The position numbers were made by a program, and so were the translations under genes. This document shows, piece after piece, positions 51,140 to 59,308 of a stretch of 64,000 nt of DNA (position 1 is its first letter; each line of letters starts with the position of its first letter). Source of the stretch: Clostridiales bacterium (GTDB lineage: Bacteria > Bacillota > Clostridia > Christensenellales > Aristaeellaceae); NCBI GenBank assembly GCA_004557125.1, contig SFET01000001.1, forward strand, positions 124,001 to 188,000, in the 5' to 3' direction. Below the pieces are notes generated by a model that was given only the letters and a program-made list of their open reading frames with translations, was not told the origin of the DNA and made no database searches.

Positions 51140-52849
51140 TCAGTCGTCCTGCAGGGCCGCGTAGCCCTCCTCGCCGGTGCGGACGCGGATGACGTTCTCC
51201 ACGTCGTAGACGAAGATCTTGCCGTCGCCGATGTGGCCGGTGTAGAGCACCTTCTTGGCGGTCTCGATGACCTTGCGCACGGGCACCTTGCTGACCACGA
51301 TCTCCACCTGCACCTTGGGCAGCAGGCTGACCTCCACGGCGACGCCGCGGTAGTACTCGGGCTTGCCCTTCTGCGTGCCGAAGCCCATGACGTGGGAGAC
51401 GGTCATGCCGGTGATGCCGATGCCGTTCATGGCGTTCTTCAGGGCCTCCAGGCGGGCCTCCTTGCAGACGATCTCCACCTTGGTGAACTTGGGGTTGTCG
51501 TCGCTGAAGGTGGGCATCTTCTTGACCGGAATGGCCTCGGCGGCGGGCACGTCGCCGGTGACGACGCTGACCTCGCCCTCGTCCACGGAGGTGGTGTCGG
51601 GCAGCATGGCGAATCCGGCGTAGGCGCTCGGCAGGCCGTGCTCGGAGATGTCCAGACCGGCGATCTCATCCTCGGCGGATGCGCGCAGACCGATGGTGTG
51701 CTTCAGGACCAGGAACACGATGGTGATGACGATGGCAACGTAGATGGCGACCGTGACAACGCCCAGAATCTGGGTGCCGAAGAACTTGAAGCCGCCGCCG
51801 TAGAACAGGCCCTTGTCGGTAGACACGCCGGTGGCGAACAGGCCGGTCATGATGGTGCCCAGCGCGCCGCACACGCCGTGGACGGAAATTGCGCCCACCG
51901 GATCGTCGATCTTGACGACCTTATCGAAGAACTCGATGGAGAGCACGACCATGAAGCCGCAGACGATGCCGATGATGGCCGCGCCGACGGGGCTGACCGC
52001 GTCGCAGCCGGCGGTGATGCCCACCAGACCGGCGAGGGCGGCGTTGTAGGTCATGGACACGTCGGGCTTCTTGTAGCGGATCCAGGTGAAGATCAGCGTC
52101 ACGCAGCAGGCGACCGCCGCGGCGATGTTGGTGTTGAAGAACACCAGGCTGGCGCTCTCAACCAGGCCGTCGCTGTCCATGCCGACGGTGGAGGTGCCGT
52201 TGAAGCCGAACCAGCAGAACCACAGGATGAATACGCCCAGTGCGGCGATGCTCAGGTTGTGGCCCAGGATGGCCTTGGGCTTGCCGTTCTTGTCGTACTT
52301 GCCGATGCGGGGCCCTAGGATCTTTGCGCCGATCAGCGCGCACACGCCGCCGACCATGTGAACCGCCGTGGAACCGGCGAAGTCATGGAAGCCCAGCTCA
52401 GCCAGCCAGCCGCCGCCCCAGATCCAGTGACCGGAGATGGGGTAGATGAACAGCGAGATCGCAGCGGAGTAGATGCAGTAGGCGCTGAACTTGGTGCGCT
52501 CGGCCATTGCGCCGGAGACGATGGTGGCTGCGGTGGCACAGAACACGGTCTGGAAGATCGCGTAGGCCCACAGCGGAACGCCCGCCGGCAGCACATGGCT
52601 GTAATCCTTCATGATCATGGGATCGATCCAGCCGAACAGGGCCGTGCCGGAACCGAACATGATGCCGAAGCCCACCAGCCAGAACATCGGCGTGCCGATG
52701 CAGAAGTCCATCAGGTTTTTCATCAGGATGTTTCCGGTATTCTTCGCCCGGGTGAAGCCGGCCTCACACATGGAGAAGCCCGCCTGCATGAAGAACACCA
52801 GTGCAGCTCCCAGCAGTACCCAAATCGTGTTGACAGAACTGTACGTCAT
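51140..52849 (-). CDS. amtB: ammonium transporter fused to a C-terminal PII signalling domain
   Basis: A 569-residue fusion. Residues 1 to about 420 are an Amt channel: GFSMCEAGFTRAKN, DFAGSTAVHMVGG and ISVHGVCGALGTI. After a linker, residues about 460-569 form a full GlnB/GlnK-like PII domain (VEIVCKEARLEALKNAM, then GIGITGMTVSHVMGFG, later GKIFVYDVENVIRVRTGE). In the T-loop the usual uridylylated Tyr51 position is Val (YYRGVAVEVSLL), and the GRQKG start is GTQKG, so covalent control is unlikely but ligand (ATP, 2-oxoglutarate) binding may remain. A tethered PII would gate its own channel. It follows gltD on the same strand. Confidence 0.93.
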   Translation of the reverse strand: MTYSSVNTIWVLLGAALVFFMQAGFSMCEAGFTRAKNTGNILMKNLMDFCIGTPMFWLVGFGIMFGSGTALFGWIDPMIMKDYSHVLPAGVPLWAYAIFQTVFCATAATIVSGAMAERTKFSAYCIYSAAISLFIYPISGHWIWGGGWLAELGFHDFAGSTAVHMVGGVCALIGAKILGPRIGKYDKNGKPKAILGHNLSIAALGVFILWFCWFGFNGTSTVGMDSDGLVESASLVFFNTNIAAAVACCVTLIFTWIRYKKPDVSMTYNAALAGLVGITAGCDAVSPVGAAIIGIVCGFMVVLSIEFFDKVVKIDDPVGAISVHGVCGALGTIMTGLFATGVSTDKGLFYGGGFKFFGTQILGVVTVAIYVAIVITIVFLVLKHTIGLRASAEDEIAGLDISEHGLPSAYAGFAMLPDTTSVDEGEVSVVTGDVPAAEAIPVKKMPTFSDDNPKFTKVEIVCKEARLEALKNAMNGIGITGMTVSHVMGFGTQKGKPEYYRGVAVEVSLLPKVQVEIVVSKVPVRKVIETAKKVLYTGHIGDGKIFVYDVENVIRVRTGEEGYAALQDD

Positions 52850-52885
52850 AGTATCCCATCCTTCCCTAAGTCCTATCTATATCAG

Positions 52886-52930
52886 AAAAAGGGAGCCTCG
52901 ACCGCCTTACGGCGCTGTCAAGACTCCCTT
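52886..52930 (-). terminator. hairpin between gltD and the Amt-PII gene
   Basis: A 7-bp outer stem AAGGGAG/CTCCCTT (52924-52930 with 52889-52895) with an inner GCCGTAAGGC-type stem, then TTTTTCTG. It is either the gltBD terminator or an attenuator in front of the amt gene, only about 40 bases from the amt start. Confidence 0.7.
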
Positions 52931-52952
52931 GTCCTGCCTCTGTGAAGTTGTG

Positions 52953-54356
52953 TCAGTCCATCAGATCCGCGTCGATCTCCTCCGCGGCGGCCCTGCCGTC
53001 CGCGATGGCGCGCACCACCAGCGACTGGCCCGTGCGCATGTCTCCGGCTGCGTACAGTCCGGGCGCGATGCGGTGACCACGCTCGGTCTCCGGCACGCCC
53101 CGGGGCGTGAGCTTCAGCGAAAATGCCTCTGCCGCCTTCGTTTCGCAGCCCAGGAAGCCCGCCGCGATCAGCAGCAGCTCGCAGGGAAGCTCGCGTTCGC
53201 TGCCGGGTTCCGGAACGAACCGGCCCTCGGCGTTGCGCTGCATGTGGGCGACGATTACGCCGCGAAGCTTGCCCGCGTCGTCCGTCAGCACGCGCTGCAC
53301 GCTGGTCTCGAAGATTCGGGGATCGCCGCCCTGCTTTTCGGCGGCCTCCAGCTGGCCGTAGTCGGTGCGCAGCGTGCGCGGCCATTCCGGCCAGGGGTTG
53401 TTCTTCAGGCGCTCCACCGGCGCGGCGGGCATCAGCTCCAGCTCCGTGACCGATGCGCAGCCCTGGCGCAGGCAGGTGCCCACGCAGTCGTTGCCCGTGT
53501 CGCCGCCGCCCACGACGATGACGTGCTTTCCCTCGGCGGTGATCTCCGGCTTCCTGCCGTCCATCAGTGCCTTGGTGGCCTCGGTGAGGTAATCCACCGC
53601 GAAGTGCACGCCCTGCGCGTCCTCGCCCGGTGCGCCCAGTCCCCTGGGACGGCGTGCGCCGCCGCAGAGCACCACCGCGTCGTAGCCCGCGATGACCTGC
53701 GCGTCCGCCTCGGTGTTCAAGAGGAAGCTCACGCCCTCCGCCTCCATCAGACGAATCCTGCGCGCCACGACCTCCTTGGGCAGCTTCATGTTCGGAATGC
53801 CGTACTGAAGCAGTCCGCCCGGACGGTCCGCCCGCTCGATGACGGTGACGCTGTGGCCGCGCCGGTTCAGATAGTCCGCCGCCGCCAGGCCCGAGGGGCC
53901 GGAGCCCACCACCGCCACGCGCTTTCCCGTGCGCACGGCGGGGATGCGGGGCTGAATCAGTCCCCGGCGGAAGCCCTCTTCAATCAGGTAGAGCTCGTCG
54001 TCGCGGGTGGTGACGGAGCCGTGATCCGCCAGCATGCACGCCTTTTCGCACAGCGCCGGGCACATGCGGCCCGTGAATTCGGGGAAGCTGGCCGTCTTGG
54101 TCAGGCGGCGGATGGCCTCCTCGATCTCCCCGCGATAGAGCAGATCGTTCCACTCCGGGATCAGGTTGTGCAGCGGACAGCCGTAGTTCGACTGGCAGTA
54201 GGGCACGCCGCAGTTCATGCAGCGGGCCGCCTGCTCGCGGCGCTGTTCATCCGTGCACAGGCTGTGCAGGAATTCAAAATCCTGCATGCGCTCTCTCTCC
54301 GGTCGGAAGGGATTTTCACAGCGCTCGTATTCCAGAAAACCTGTCGTCTTTCCCAT
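52953..54356 (-). CDS. gltD: glutamate synthase small subunit
   Basis: A 467-residue NADPH-binding beta subunit. The N-terminal Fe-S region has CMNCGVPYCQ and GCPLHNLIPEWNDLL; FAD motif VAVVGSGPSGLAAADYL (about 150); NADPH motif VVGGGDTGNDCVGT (about 288). It passes electrons from NADPH to the large subunit, which makes glutamate from glutamine and 2-oxoglutarate. Intact in this sequence. It starts four bases after gltB ends, so it depends on that transcript. Confidence 0.95.
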   Translation of the reverse strand: MGKTTGFLEYERCENPFRPERERMQDFEFLHSLCTDEQRREQAARCMNCGVPYCQSNYGCPLHNLIPEWNDLLYRGEIEEAIRRLTKTASFPEFTGRMCPALCEKACMLADHGSVTTRDDELYLIEEGFRRGLIQPRIPAVRTGKRVAVVGSGPSGLAAADYLNRRGHSVTVIERADRPGGLLQYGIPNMKLPKEVVARRIRLMEAEGVSFLLNTEADAQVIAGYDAVVLCGGARRPRGLGAPGEDAQGVHFAVDYLTEATKALMDGRKPEITAEGKHVIVVGGGDTGNDCVGTCLRQGCASVTELELMPAAPVERLKNNPWPEWPRTLRTDYGQLEAAEKQGGDPRIFETSVQRVLTDDAGKLRGVIVAHMQRNAEGRFVPEPGSERELPCELLLIAAGFLGCETKAAEAFSLKLTPRGVPETERGHRIAPGLYAAGDMRTGQSLVVRAIADGRAAAEEIDADLMD

Positions 54357-54360
54357 GCGC

Positions 54361-57300
54361 TCACCTTCCTTCCAGCAGCTTCTTGTATTCGGTGGGGATA
54401 ATCAGCTTGAACCTGGCAAGACTTGCCTCGAAGTCATCGAGGATCGCCCTCGCCTTCGGGGAGCCCGTCCACCTGAGATGGTTCTCCAGGATGCCGCGCA
54501 GCTCCTGCGCACCTTCGCCGGAAACCGCCTCCACCCCGACCATCGCCCGGTTGAGCCGTCCCTCCAGCTCGCCGGTCTCGTCCAGCACGTAGGCCAGTCC
54601 GCCGGACATGCCCGCCGCGAAGTTGTCGCCAACGCTGCCCAGGATCACCGCGCGTCCGCCGGTCATGTACTCGCAGCCGTGGTCGCCCACGCCCTCTGCG
54701 ACGGCAGTCGCACCGGAATTGCGCACGCAGAAGCGTTCGCCCGCGGTGCCCGCGATGTAGACCTCGCCCTTCGTCGCGCCGTAGAGCGCCACGTTGCCGA
54801 TCAGCGCATCTCCATTGTTCCAGCTGCCGTCATCCGGCGGACAAACGACGATCGTGCCGCCGGAGAGACCCTTGCCCAGATAGTCGTTGGCCTCGCCGGT
54901 GAGCCGCAGCGCCAGATTCTGGGGCAGGAAGGCTCCGAAGGACTGTCCGCCGCAGCCCTGTACGTCCAGCGTCCGCTGCTGACCATGGGGCTGCGCCTTC
55001 AGCATGGCCGCGCCCAGCAGGGTACCGAAGCTCCGGTCGGTGTTGCGCAGCACGGCGTGCTCCTGCGGAACAGATGCATCCGCGCGGCTGTCCAGCTTGA
55101 AATCGTAGGCCTTCTGCTTGATGCAGTGGCGGTTCTCGGAAAATGCGGTCAGTTCGGTCAGATCCAGCGGGCTTTCGTCCTTGATCTTCAAGAGATCGGC
55201 ACGGCCCACCAGCTCGTCCACGCTGCGCGCGCCCAGTTTTGCCATGATGCCCCGCAGCTGCTCGGCCACGAAGAACATGAAGCGTTCCACGTACTCCGGC
55301 TTGCCGATGAAGCGCTTGCGCAGCTCCGGATTCTGGGTGGCGATGCCGAAGGGGCAGCTGTCCAGGCTGCATACGCGCATCATGCGGCAGCCCATGGTCA
55401 CCAGCGGCGCAGTTGCGAAGGCGAATTCCTCCGCGCCCAGCAGCATGGCCACGGCCACGTCGCGTCCGGTCATGAGCTTGCCGTCGGTCTCCAGCGCGAC
55501 CATCTCGCGCAGGCCGTTCTTGCACAGCACCTGATGCGCCTCCGCGAGGCCCAGCTCCCAGGGAAGTCCCGCGCCATGGATGGAGGTCAGCGGTGCAGCG
55601 CCCGTGCCGCCCTCGCCGCCGGAGATCAGGATCACCTGCGCGCCGGCCTTGGCCACGCCCGAGGCCACCGTGCCCACGCCGGTCTCGGAGACCAGCTTCA
55701 CGGAAATGCGCGCATCCCGGTTGGCGCACTTCAGATCGTAGATCAGCTGCGCCAGATCCTCGATGGAGTAGATGTCGTGGTGCGGCGGCGGGGAGATCAG
55801 CGAGATTCCCGGTGTGGAGCAGCGCGTGCGCGCCACCCACGGCTTCACCTTTGCACCCGGCAGATGGCCTCCTTCGCCGGGCTTCGCGCCCTGGGCCATC
55901 TTGATCTGAATTTCGTTTGCGGAGAGCAGGTACTCCTCCGTCACGCCGAAGCGCCCCGAGGCTACCTGCTTGATGGCGGAATTGAGCTTCGTGCCGAAGC
56001 GCTCCGGCAGTTCGCCGCCCTCGCCGGTGTTGGACTTGCCGCCGATGTGGTTCATGGCCTCGGCCATGCACTCGTGCGCCTCCTGGGAGAGCGACCCGTA
56101 GGACATCGCGCCGGTCTTGAAGCGGTGCACGATCTCGCTCGCGGGCTCCACCTCAGAAAGCGGAATCGCCGTGCAGTCCTCGAAGCGGAAGTCCAGCAGC
56201 GAACGGATGGTGCGGGAGCCGTCCTTCAGGATGAGGTCGGAGTAGCGCTCGAACAGCGCGAAATCGTCGTTCCACACGGCCTGCTGCAGCGTGTGCACCA
56301 CCTCCGGGGTGTAGAGGTGCTCCTCCGCCAGCTTGCCGGTGCGCAGCCGGTGCAGGCCCACGCTGTCCAGCGTCGGGTCGAGGTCTGCCCCATCGGTCAC
56401 AAAGGCGTGGTCGTGGTGCCAGCGCACGGCCTCCTCCAGGTGCGCAAGGTTCACGCCGCTCAGGCGGCAGGGCGTGTTGGTGAAGTACTTATCCACCAGG
56501 TCGTGATCCAGGCCGATGCACTCAAAGAGCTGTGCGCTCTGATAGGCCTGAATGGTGGAGACGCCCATCTTGGAGGCGATGTGCAGGATGCCCGCGGTCA
56601 GGGCCTTGTTGTAGTTGGCAATCGCCGCGTCCGCGTCCAGCTTCAGCGCGCCCTTTTTGCACAGATCGGCGATGCAGGCCTGCGACAGGTAGGGGTTCAC
56701 CGCCCGCGCACCGTAGCCGATCAGCGCGGCCAGCTGGTGGGTGTCCCTGGGTTCGCCGCTCTCCAGAATCACGGACACCGCCGTGCGGCGTTTGCTGCGA
56801 ATCAGGTGCTGCTCCAGTGCGGACACCGCCAGCAGCGAGGGAATCGCCATGTGGTCTTTATCCACGCCGCGATCCGAGAGGATCACCACGTTTGCGCCGC
56901 CCTCGTAGGCCGCGTCGCAGGCCCGGAACATGCCCTCCACCGCATCCTCCAGCGAGGTTTCGCGGCCGTAGAGCAGCGAGACGGTCTCCACCTGGAAGCC
57001 CGGCAGATCCATCTCACGAATCTGATCCAGCTCCGCGCAGGTGAGGATCGGGGTCTCCAGCTCGAGCACGCGGCAGTTCTCCGCCGTGGGCTCCAGCAGG
57101 TTGCCGTCGTCGCCCACGTAGACGGAACAGTCCGTCTTGAGCTTCTCGCGCAGCGCATCGATGGGCGGGTTGGTCACCTGCGCAAAGCGCTGCTTGAAGT
57201 AGGAGGACAGCGGCGGATGCCTGCGGGACAGCGCCGCGATGGGCTCGTCCGCACCCATGGACGCGATGGGCTCGCCGCCCTTCTCCGCCATGGCCATCAG

Positions 57301-58227
57301 CACGTCCCGAACGTCCTCGTGGGTAAATCCGAAGGCCTTGCACAGCTGCGTGCGCTCCGAATCCGAATATTCCTTCGCCCGCCGGGCGGGCTGCTTCAGA
57401 TCGCCCAGGGTGTGCACGCCCTTGCGGAGCCAATCTCCGTAGGGAAGCACCCCGGCGAACTCTTTCTTAATTTCCTCCGCCCCGGCAAAGCGCCCGGAGC
57501 GCAGGTCGGCCATCAGCAGATCGCCCGCGCGCAGCCTCCAGCGGCGCACGATGTTCTCGTTCTCCTCGTACAGCACGCCCGCCTCGGAGGACAGAATCAG
57601 GCGATTGTCCTTCGTCAGCGTGCAGCGCATGGGGCGCAGGCCGTTGCGGTCCAGCGAGGCGCAAACCACGTCGCCGTCGGAGTAGAGCACCGCGGCGGGG
57701 CCGTCCCAGGGCTCCATCATGGTGGCATAGTAGCGGTACAGATCCTTCCAGGGCGTGTCATAGGACTTGCCCTGCCAGGGCTCCGGCAGCAGCACCATGC
57801 CCGCCAGCGGCAGCGGCATGCCGTTCATCGTGAGGAACTCCATGGTGTTGTCCAGCATCATGGAATCCGAGCCGCCCACCTGCACCACGGGATAGACCTT
57901 CTCCATCGCCGCATCCAGCGCATTGGAGTGCATGGTCTCCTCGCGGGCCAGCATGCGGTCGGCGTTGCCGCGGATGGTGTTGATCTCGCCGTTGTGCAGC
58001 AGCATCCGATGGGGATGGGCCTTCGGCCAGCTAGGCTCGGTGTTGGTGGAGAAGCGGGAGTGCACCATCGCCAGCGCGGAGGTGTAGTCCGCACTGCGCA
58101 GGTCGTCGTAGAAGGTGCGCAGCTGGGTCACCAGCATCATGCCCTTGTAGACGATGGTGCGGCTGGACAGGGAGCACACATAGCTGAACAAAGCACTGCG
58201 CGATGGCGGGCATCGTGCGTCGCGCAC
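54361..58227 (-). CDS. gltB: glutamate synthase large subunit, main fragment (frame broken near 58190)
   Basis: About 1,276 residues of GltB, lacking its first part in this frame. Homology begins near LFSYVCSLSSRTIVYKG (58191). It then holds the rest of the glutaminase domain (FSTNTEPSWPKAHPHRMLLHNGEINTI), the central domain, the FMN-binding synthase barrel (GEGGELPERFG, GAKPGEGGHLPGAKV, SGGEGGTGAAPL), the 3Fe-4S cluster Cys in VCSLDSCPFG and the C-terminal beta-helix (GCGGQSFGAFLP). Length suits the family except for the missing start. The N-terminal Cys catalytic end is in another frame (58190-58627). Either the gene is damaged or the sequence has a small deletion. Confidence 0.85.
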   Translation of the reverse strand: MRDARCPPSRSALFSYVCSLSSRTIVYKGMMLVTQLRTFYDDLRSADYTSALAMVHSRFSTNTEPSWPKAHPHRMLLHNGEINTIRGNADRMLAREETMHSNALDAAMEKVYPVVQVGGSDSMMLDNTMEFLTMNGMPLPLAGMVLLPEPWQGKSYDTPWKDLYRYYATMMEPWDGPAAVLYSDGDVVCASLDRNGLRPMRCTLTKDNRLILSSEAGVLYEENENIVRRWRLRAGDLLMADLRSGRFAGAEEIKKEFAGVLPYGDWLRKGVHTLGDLKQPARRAKEYSDSERTQLCKAFGFTHEDVRDVLMAMAEKGGEPIASMGADEPIAALSRRHPPLSSYFKQRFAQVTNPPIDALREKLKTDCSVYVGDDGNLLEPTAENCRVLELETPILTCAELDQIREMDLPGFQVETVSLLYGRETSLEDAVEGMFRACDAAYEGGANVVILSDRGVDKDHMAIPSLLAVSALEQHLIRSKRRTAVSVILESGEPRDTHQLAALIGYGARAVNPYLSQACIADLCKKGALKLDADAAIANYNKALTAGILHIASKMGVSTIQAYQSAQLFECIGLDHDLVDKYFTNTPCRLSGVNLAHLEEAVRWHHDHAFVTDGADLDPTLDSVGLHRLRTGKLAEEHLYTPEVVHTLQQAVWNDDFALFERYSDLILKDGSRTIRSLLDFRFEDCTAIPLSEVEPASEIVHRFKTGAMSYGSLSQEAHECMAEAMNHIGGKSNTGEGGELPERFGTKLNSAIKQVASGRFGVTEEYLLSANEIQIKMAQGAKPGEGGHLPGAKVKPWVARTRCSTPGISLISPPPHHDIYSIEDLAQLIYDLKCANRDARISVKLVSETGVGTVASGVAKAGAQVILISGGEGGTGAAPLTSIHGAGLPWELGLAEAHQVLCKNGLREMVALETDGKLMTGRDVAVAMLLGAEEFAFATAPLVTMGCRMMRVCSLDSCPFGIATQNPELRKRFIGKPEYVERFMFFVAEQLRGIMAKLGARSVDELVGRADLLKIKDESPLDLTELTAFSENRHCIKQKAYDFKLDSRADASVPQEHAVLRNTDRSFGTLLGAAMLKAQPHGQQRTLDVQGCGGQSFGAFLPQNLALRLTGEANDYLGKGLSGGTIVVCPPDDGSWNNGDALIGNVALYGATKGEVYIAGTAGERFCVRNSGATAVAEGVGDHGCEYMTGGRAVILGSVGDNFAAGMSGGLAYVLDETGELEGRLNRAMVGVEAVSGEGAQELRGILENHLRWTGSPKARAILDDFEASLARFKLIIPTEYKKLLEGR

Positions 58228-58627
58228 CCTCGCCCAGAATTTCGGGACGGCAGGGCACGTCGCGCCAGCAGATCAGGTGAAGTCCCTCCTGCACAGCGGC
58301 AGCTTCCATCGCCCTGCGAACCTGTTCCATTTCCAGGTTCTCGGGCACAAAGAGCATGCCAACGCCGTAATCGCCGGCATCCCCCAGCTTCCAGCCGTTC
58401 TCTGCGGCCCAGGCGGCGAACAGAGCGTGGGGAAGCTGCGTCAGCACGCCCACGCCGTCGCCCGTGGTTCCCAGGGCGTCGCAGCCGGCGCGGTGTGCCA
58501 GGCGCTCCACGATCGTCAGCGCGTCCGAAACCGTCTTATGACTCCTTTGTCCGGACAGATCCACCACGGCGCCAACGCCGCAGGATTCATGTTCCATTTG
58601 CGCATCGTAGAGTGGGTACTGTTTCAT
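58190..58627 (-). pseudogene. gltB: glutamate synthase large subunit, N-terminal fragment
   Basis: Residues 1 to about 146 of GltB, starting MKQYPLYDAQMEHESCGVGA, with the glutaminase nucleophile Cys16 after a short propeptide and the GDGVGVLTQLPHALF motif. The frame continues into shadow sequence after AIAQCF and stops at 58031. About 30 residues expected between this point and the FSYVCSLSS of the main fragment appear to be absent, and the frame shifts. The start codon overlaps the ANTAR gene stop (ATGA). Confidence 0.8.
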
Positions 58628-59154
58628 GGCAAGCTCTCTCCATTCAATATGCGGCGGGCACTCTCGGTCATCTTGATGCCCAGGCGCATGCTCATGCGCT
58701 GCAGGGCCTGATGTGCCTGCTGCTCAGTATATCCGCTGCCGCCCATCAGCAGCGCTTTCGCCTCTTCAATCAGTTGCTTCTCTTCGGGGGTTCTCCGGGG
58801 CATGCGCATGTAGTGCAGCTGCACCAGCATGTTGACCGCGCTGGTCAGCTCACCCCGGGTGAAGGGCACCGGCAGGCGGAACAGCGCGTAGTGTTCGCAC
58901 CGCTCCAGCTGATCCGGCTTGCCCAGCACCAGCATCAGCACCTGATCTCCCAGGTCGTAGGCCAGCTCATCCACCGTGCGATCCGGAAAGCGCGTGCCGC
59001 ACACCAGGATGCCGTCGTGACAGGCGTCGAAGGCGCGCATGACTTCGTTTCCGGTCGCACACTTGCGGAACACCTGCAAGCCAGATCCATCCAGCACGGA
59101 CGCGATCTGTTCACACTTCCTCGCATCCGCAAACGCGACAATGATCTTGGCCAT
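58624..59154 (-). CDS. pseudoreceiver-ANTAR domain RNA-binding regulator
   Basis: A 176-residue protein. Residues 1-110 look like a response-regulator receiver but lack the acidic pocket: the position of the phosphoacceptor Asp in the GILVCGTRFP strand appears to be Gly, and only one Asp (Asp10) remains at the usual acidic pair. Residues about 120-173 are an ANTAR domain (TPEEKQLIEEAKALLM, QALQRMSMRLGIKM, TESARRIL). ANTAR proteins bind paired hairpins in nascent RNA and prevent termination, often in nitrogen genes. It overlaps gltB by four bases, so it is part of the gltBD operon. Confidence 0.9.
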   Translation of the reverse strand: MAKIIVAFADARKCEQIASVLDGSGLQVFRKCATGNEVMRAFDACHDGILVCGTRFPDRTVDELAYDLGDQVLMLVLGKPDQLERCEHYALFRLPVPFTRGELTSAVNMLVQLHYMRMPRRTPEEKQLIEEAKALLMGGSGYTEQQAHQALQRMSMRLGIKMTESARRILNGESLP

Positions 59155-59308
59155 GATCTCACCCCTAAATCAACATTTTGTAAGATGTACACTGGGATCG
59201 GGCGATATTTTGGGTTTCGATTTCCCTGAAATGCCGCGGGCGCAGTTTCTTGGCTGCGCCCGGGTTTTTCAAAGGCTCCGTTGCCCCGCACATGCGGAGC
59301 AGGGCGCA
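59155..59308 (-). other. spacer between glnA and the ANTAR gene, with a hairpin
   Basis: About 150 bases holding a GC stem near 59230-59262 (GGGCGCAG with CTGCGCCC). The T run lies on the wrong side for the minus strand, so it is not a simple terminator for glnA. I see no clear promoter or gene. Confidence 0.4.

Noticed and set aside
54217..59229. 1670-codon plus-strand open frame
   Set aside because: It is antisense to gltB, gltD and the ANTAR gene, has His/Arg/Gln-rich composition typical of GC-rich shadows, and shows no motif.
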